This document shows positions 58,901 through 64,000 of a stretch of 64,000 nucleotides of DNA, one piece after another. Within the stretch, counting starts at the first letter, position 1; every line of letters begins with the position of its first letter. The DNA comes from Rehmannia glutinosa (lineage: Eukaryota > Streptophyta > Magnoliopsida > Lamiales > Orobanchaceae). The stretch lies in the NCBI GenBank assembly GCA_016081115.2, contig CM071925.1, forward strand, positions 13,372,441 to 13,436,440. Reading direction: 5' to 3'. The notes below the pieces were generated by a model that was not told the origin of the DNA, searched no databases, and was given only the letters and a program-made list of their open reading frames with translations. The position numbers and the translations under genes are program-made.

Positions 58901-61900
58901 GAATTACTTTCGCATGAACTTCTTTTGTAGAAGATTTCAGAGAATCTTTTTCAAACTTAGGCTTCACACGTCCTCTCTGTTTCCCATCTTCCTTACTTAT
59001 TGAGGATTCAGCCTCCGTCTTATTACTAGCATCAGCCAGCTTTTCTATCTGGTCCAGTGATCTTGCCTCTGAATCACTTGTACTGCCATCGTTCTTGGAT
59101 GCACCTTCTTCAGTCAATGCTTTATCCTTGTCAGTTGTCTTGTCAGATCGCTTTTTCCCGACTGCCGCTGCTTCTTTGCTTTTGAAATATTTTTTCCTTC
59201 AGATGCCTTCTTAGAAGCAATATCAGCAGATGCTATCTCTTCTCTAACCAAGTTTTCCTCCCTCTTTGCCAGACTATCCTTTTTAGATCGGCTCTCATCA
59301 CAAAGGCTTCCACTTTGGGTTGGAGATGCAACATTTGCAGCTTCATTTTCAGAAGCTTCTGATGGTGAAAGCTGAGTAGTAGTGTCTTCTACTTTGTCCA
59401 AAGATGTGACTGCTTCAACAGGTTTAACTTCAGTTGGAGAAATATGCACATCTTTACCGGGAGTTTCATGGTTGTCTGCCACCCGCTGAGCTTCTGAATG
59501 CCCTGCTTCAGCTTCCAACACCACTGGATTTTGAGCACCGCAATCATCAGACTCAGTTTTGGACATTGATTTGGCATCAACATGATGGTTAGAATCGGCC
59601 TTCTTTGAAGAATTTGCATGAGCCATAATTTCTTCAGTCCCAGTCTCATTGATACCATTACTCATGATTGACTTTGATGATCCAATCAAAGAGGGATCCT
59701 TCTCTTGTAGATTGGACTCTTCAATATCATCCTCGCCACCTGCTCAGACAACAATGAGATCCAACAGCTTACTTTAAGGACGAAGATAGCAGAACATTAC
59801 CCAGTTCTATCAAAAATGCACTCTCGAGTAGCTGGCAAAGTTTCACGGTCAGCAACTTCTTTTGCCGGACATAATACCTATTGCCCCATTTAATGAAAAA
59901 GAATATGGGAAGATAATTAAAGATCAAATATCAAATACCTAACAACTAGTATGTCCTCAACCAGCGACGTCTACACATCTTAGGCACAAAAGTTAACTCA
60001 ACAACAGATAAAGGCACAAGAGAATGATAACTTCTTGTATTCCACCTTCAATTGTTTCCGGTTAGTAAAGATTGAGACTAAGTTTATACAACCTGTAAGC
60101 TGGACTTGAAGTGATGACACAGATATTAAGCGTTTTATATGTCATTCAACCTATATGATAACCGAGGTTCTCAATCTAAATAAGCATTAGTGGAAGTAAG
60201 AGGCAAATAACTAATTAGAACTATCTAGTATAAAAGAACTTCACATCATAATAGCGATAAAGAAATGGTGTTCAGAAATTACTTTTCCAGGAAATACAAC
60301 AGAAGGAAATAAAGGAAAGGAAAGCATCGGCAGAGGAAATTGTCTAAGATCTGTTGAACACCTACAATGGAATGTTAGGTCATGTTCCATGATGTACATG
60401 GAACATGACTAGAGCAACTATCTAATTCTGTTGAACACCTACAATGGAATGTTATAAACTTCACACCACCGACCCCACATAGTGGGATAGTTTTGCCTAA
60501 ATGGAATCTAAGTAACTTGTTGGTTCCCAATATAAGGTAGATTAAACAATCCCAAACTATCTGCCATACATCCCTTTGCTGCTATCTCAAAACATGAGAT
60601 AAAGAATCTACCAAAGAAACATCCAATATGAAAACCTACCAAAAACGCAAGAGGCCAATATGAAGAATCAAAACCTTTATTTCACAAATTTTCAACTGTT
60701 AATGTAACTACAAGATAAATGAAACAAGAAAATGATGAAACAAGTATAGGAAGGGATACATTTTGGAAATTGCTTACAGAAATCCAAAACTAAGTAAATT
60801 GATTTGCATGTTGGATTCAATAAAAATAATTATCATAATGTATGCACACACGGGGCAAGAACAACAAACAGAAAAGGAATATCCAATAGATGTTCATGCA
60901 TGGAGGGCAAAAAAAAAAAGAAAAAGAAACATATGATTGACAGTTGGACAATATAGCTGGTCTTCTTATCAACCTAAGAAAATAATCATTCCATGAGGTC
61001 ATCCATGAATAAAAATGAGTAAAGATTTCAGAATTTATACGACAAGATCATTAGAGCAACGTGCCTGAGTCACTGGATCCCGAGCTGGAGAAGCACTGGC
61101 AGACTTCCTCTCAACCACCTAGAATACATTACCATGGTGAATCAAGATTTAACATCAAAAATCTGAACAATGGCACATCATCATCTTAACATTAATTAAA
61201 AACATCAAAGTGAAAATTTCAAGAAAGAGCTATAAAGGCTTTGTAACCAGGATCATTATCAAATCCAATAAACAAAATTCAGACAGGTATCCTGTCTCCA
61301 GAATTTCTAAAGTGCAAGACAATAGTAATTACCATATTATGTACCAAAGTCACATGAAATAACAAAGAGCGTGGACAATCACAAGAACAAAATAAAAAAG
61401 GGTTATACCAATGCCAGCAAAAATGGATGAACGAGCAAACCATGGATGTAACTTCAATGATTACTAGAGTGGTCCTTGGACAAAGTACAACTAGAGGTGA
61501 ACATGACTGAAAGCACCAAAAGTATACTGGCCTACATTCTAGTGAATAAACCACCAAAGATCTGATAAATTGCCATAAGACAGAAAACTACAATCAATTG
61601 TATACAGATGGAAGTATACCGGCTGGTCTTTCGAGATGCTCTCATTACTATGCCCGACTGTACCAGTCTCTCGGCACACTGAAGCTACAACTTCACCATA
61701 ATCATCCACAGAAGCATCTAAAGATTTTACAGCTTGTGCTAAATAAGGTTTAAGCTTGTCCGCTGAATTTTGAATAACTCTCTCAGCCAGTTTCTTTGCA
61801 ATTGGCATAACAGCCTGTCAATGTAATACTTATCAGCAACACATAGAACACAAGAGAGAAAAAGAGTTGGTAAAAATGAAATCGACCTCATTGTCCTTTT

Positions 61901-63539
61901 TCAAGGTAGCCAAAATTGGATAGAGTAGATCAGGGAGATATCTTCACTTTCTTCTAAAACAAGAGTCATAATTGTCTCCATGGATGCAAAGATGACTTCA
62001 GCATGATAACCTCTGAAAGTAGCGAATAGCAGGACATAAGTACTTGAGATTGAATAAAATCCCCAGCTTATGCACGAACCATGAGAAACTAGAAGTCCCA
62101 ATTCAAGTGATTACTTATGGATTCATTTCCATTCTAAAATCATATAAGCACTTCATAAGTTAATCCAATAGCTTTCATTTGTGGAATATAAACCATAGTA
62201 GATTCAGAAAATATTTAACATTTGGAGCAAACTCAATATTCATAAAGGTATCCAGATTCATTTGTTACAGACAATATTTATCACATCCTACCTTCACACT
62301 CTCTTCCTCAATAAATTATGTTTCACAATCAACCACAGAAAAAAAAGAATCCAATCTGAAATTTCTGGTATATCTTGAACAACATTGCCCATTCAGATTC
62401 ATATAGCTAAATTTTCTTAATCAAAGTTTTACCAAGGTATACTGATAAGTCAATGGCCAATGCACAGAAGGCCAATATTACCAAATATCAGCCTTCTCTT
62501 TCTTTTTTTTTTTTTTGATCGGTATCAGCCTTCTCTTTCTTGAAAAGGCAATACTTGTGTCTAGACAAAGACACATAACAGGCAGAAGCACCCCAACAAA
62601 ACAAAACAAAACAAAACAAAAGGAGATCAATGAGCATCAAACAAATGGAAATCAAAAGGAGTGGAAAGGACAATTTTAATCAAGTTAAGACGTGTTGTTC
62701 CCATTCATCACAAAACCATTAACATCCAACACTTGAGACCAGCAATTAAACCTCAAAGAAGTGATGATATATATATATGCATCGGATATGAGGAGTGAAT
62801 GTTTGACTATGACGTCTTAAGTCATGGCATTGACGGCCAATTCACCTCCTCACAAACGACAAGGAAGGAAACCAAAACAAACAAAACAAAAAGAAAAAGA
62901 ATGAATGGAAGTGAAGACTCAAATAACATATCCTACTTATTTTAGATAACAAAGACAAAATAAGGTTCGATAGAACAATAAAAACAAACTAATGAGTAAT
63001 TTTAGTGAAAGGGACATAGGATCCAGATGGTAACAGTTGAGCAGCATAAACACAATCTTTTACCTAATAGCTTTAAGAAAGTGTTGGAACATCTCAATAA
63101 TCATCTGGTCGCATTCTAAATCCAACATGATGACACAGGACCTGACTTTGGCCACAGTTTCAAGTATAGTGGCCCTCTTTTCATATGATCTGCTGGATGT
63201 GTCGGACAAATTCTCAAACGATGATACAATCATCTGAAAGACATCCTGAAACAATATGAACTGTCACGATAACTACAAAGAGGGGATAGAGAGAGAGAGA
63301 GAGAGAGAGAGAGGAGGGAGAACTGAAGATATCACCTTCATTTTATCATCGTCATATGGAGCATCTGGTGCAGTAATTCTGGTTATCTCACTGATGCAAG
63401 AAGCTACACCTACTTTCACATCAACATCAGAATGCTTCACGAGATCTTCCACGACCAGTGCCTTCATAAGTGGAGAAAGAGAAGCTTGCATGGATTTGGC
63501 AGGTGACTGCTCCACTTTCGAAAGAAGCTCCTCAATTTT
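55915..63539 (-). CDS. PDS5: PDS5-type sister-chromatid cohesion cofactor, 5' partial
   Basis: PDS5 proteins bind the cohesin ring in the nucleus and regulate cohesion, DNA repair and recombination. Exons supported on the minus strand: 63336-63539, 63064-63245, 61887-62012, 61620-61814, 61065-61118, 59801-59877, 58908-59739, 58691-58801, 57555-57628, 57415-57466, 57236-57322, 57116-57159, 56485-56559, 55915-56441. The first exons are HEAT-type (KVEQSPAKSMQ, HSDVDVKVGVASCISEITRI, VRSCVIMLDLECDQMIIEMF, SMETIMTLVLEESEDIS). A long charged region follows, then a Tudor domain (LVGSKVKVWWPKDRM, FYEGVI, VEYTDGEVEVLNLKKERWE). The tail is Lys/Ser-rich and ends GSKSGKKRRR. This is the layout of the shorter plant PDS5C-type proteins. 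The first exons lie beyond 64000. Four exon frames need one extra base each (near 61933, 59152, 56295, 56106), and the 77-nt exon does not close in phase. Confidence 0.9.
57236..57628 (-). other. Tudor-domain exons of the PDS5-type gene
   Basis: Three consecutive exons (57555-57628, 57415-57466, 57236-57322) encode an intact Tudor-like domain with KVWWPKD, FYEGVI, YTDGEVEVL and ERWEF. Tudor domains bind methylated lysine or arginine. Aromatic residues expected for the cage are present. All three join in phase with no errors. Confidence 0.8.
57771..57832. repeat. Low-complexity GT/GA/G/A tract in PDS5 intron
   Basis: 'tgtgtgtgtgagagag', then a G10-type run, then A/G-rich text. It lies within the intron 57629-58690. 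Confidence 0.85.
63287..63314. repeat. (GA)n microsatellite in a 90-bp intron
   Basis: A run of about 14 GA units lies in the 90-bp intron between the first two visible PDS5 exons. On the coding strand it is CT-rich. Confidence 0.9.
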
Positions 63540-63899
63540 CTTAAAGCAGATAAAAAAGAACAGAGGTTATAGAAAACCAAACATCAAGATTGGTCTAGCA
63601 CACTGCAACACGTTTTTCATACTCAATTTTTCCTCCTTGTGAATAAAATAAATGCACACATATATGTATATGCATATCTATAACATATGAATGCATGCTC
63701 ACTGCCATTGAATATTTATATAGATGACTGATGAACAGAAATTCTTGAACAAGTTTAGAGATTGATGGGAAGATCAAACTTTTTGTTAGCACAAAGTTGT
63801 AACATGTTTTCTAAGGCACAAAATTTAGAGGAATCTGATGAAGTGACGAAAGAATCTTCCTTATTTTCTCTTTTCCAGCTATGGAGGAGGCAATTATTT

Positions 63900-64000
63900 A
63901 TCATAGTTATCAAAGGCTCAAGGCGCACAAAGGCGCAAGGGCTCCCGGAGCCTGAGGCGCAAAATAAGGCGCGCCTTTCTGAAGTGAGGCGCAAAAAAAA
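63900..64000. repeat. GC-rich interspersed repeat with GGCGC motifs
   Basis: 'aaggcgcacaaaggcgcaagg', 'cctgaggcgcaaaataaggcgcgcc', 'gaagtgaggcgcaaaaa'. This resembles a common plant intronic repeat built on GGCGC units and is cut by the window edge. It lies in the intron upstream of the first visible PDS5 exon, so the open frame across it (63755-63994) is not exon. Confidence 0.55.

Noticed and set aside
63755..63994. 79-codon minus-strand frame as a possible upstream PDS5 exon
   Set aside because: It contains the GGCGC interspersed repeat, and the residues do not fit the expected N-terminal HEAT region. It is read as intron.

Overview
The window is nuclear DNA of a flowering plant, probably a dicot. 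It is AT-rich and gene-poor. The genes have many short introns with GT..AG borders. The rest is largely plant transposons: Ty1/copia and Ty3/gypsy LTR elements, including a gypsy leader with a tRNA-Asp-type primer site, plus CACTA, Mutator-like and hAT-like miniature elements. I cannot name the species from the sequence. I saw no tRNA, rRNA or CRISPR array.

Layout. 1-1445: start of a minus-strand copia element (family A), cut by the window edge and inserted into the tail of a second copia element (family C, 1446-3362). C in turn cut one LTR of a small minus-strand non-autonomous LTR element (D, 3363-6828) whose interior is a tandem array. 5833-8923: three miniature inverted-repeat insertions. 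9120-10640: a decayed ORF with an IGFGGLL domain. 10831-12040: an unclassified repeat. About 12050-13560: a minus-strand gypsy-type LTR. 14012-15748 and 17970-23900: scattered minus-strand exon-like pieces of unrecognised genes; the second stretch is split by a partial gypsy element (18432 to about 22900). 25093-26755: an F-box/LRR/FBD gene on the minus strand with two in-frame stops. 27160-33000: AT-rich repeats, a microsatellite and a small CACTA element. 33658-33888: an orphan promoter plus first exon. 34190-35880: a long foldback element. 35903-51501: copia element B, with a CACTA element in its gag and a complete but dead copia A element (42198-50359) inside its 3' LTR. The A copy carries its own 1.5-kb insertion in gag. 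52844-54203: a long inverted-repeat element.

The one clear conserved host gene is at the right end: a PDS5-type cohesin cofactor on the minus strand (55915 to beyond 63539). HEAT-type exons lead into an acidic/lysine-rich region, a Tudor domain and a basic tail. Its 5' end lies outside the window. Exon arithmetic shows four single-base losses in short homopolymers, which suggests uncorrected sequencing error at least as much as gene death.

The most unusual signal is a hairpin shared by two unrelated insertions (10831-10861 and 44035-44062). Both have a similar G-rich loop, but the stems differ completely in sequence and each is perfectly self-complementary. Another is a block of about 200 bp that lies in opposite orientation in the two LTRs of the same copia A element.
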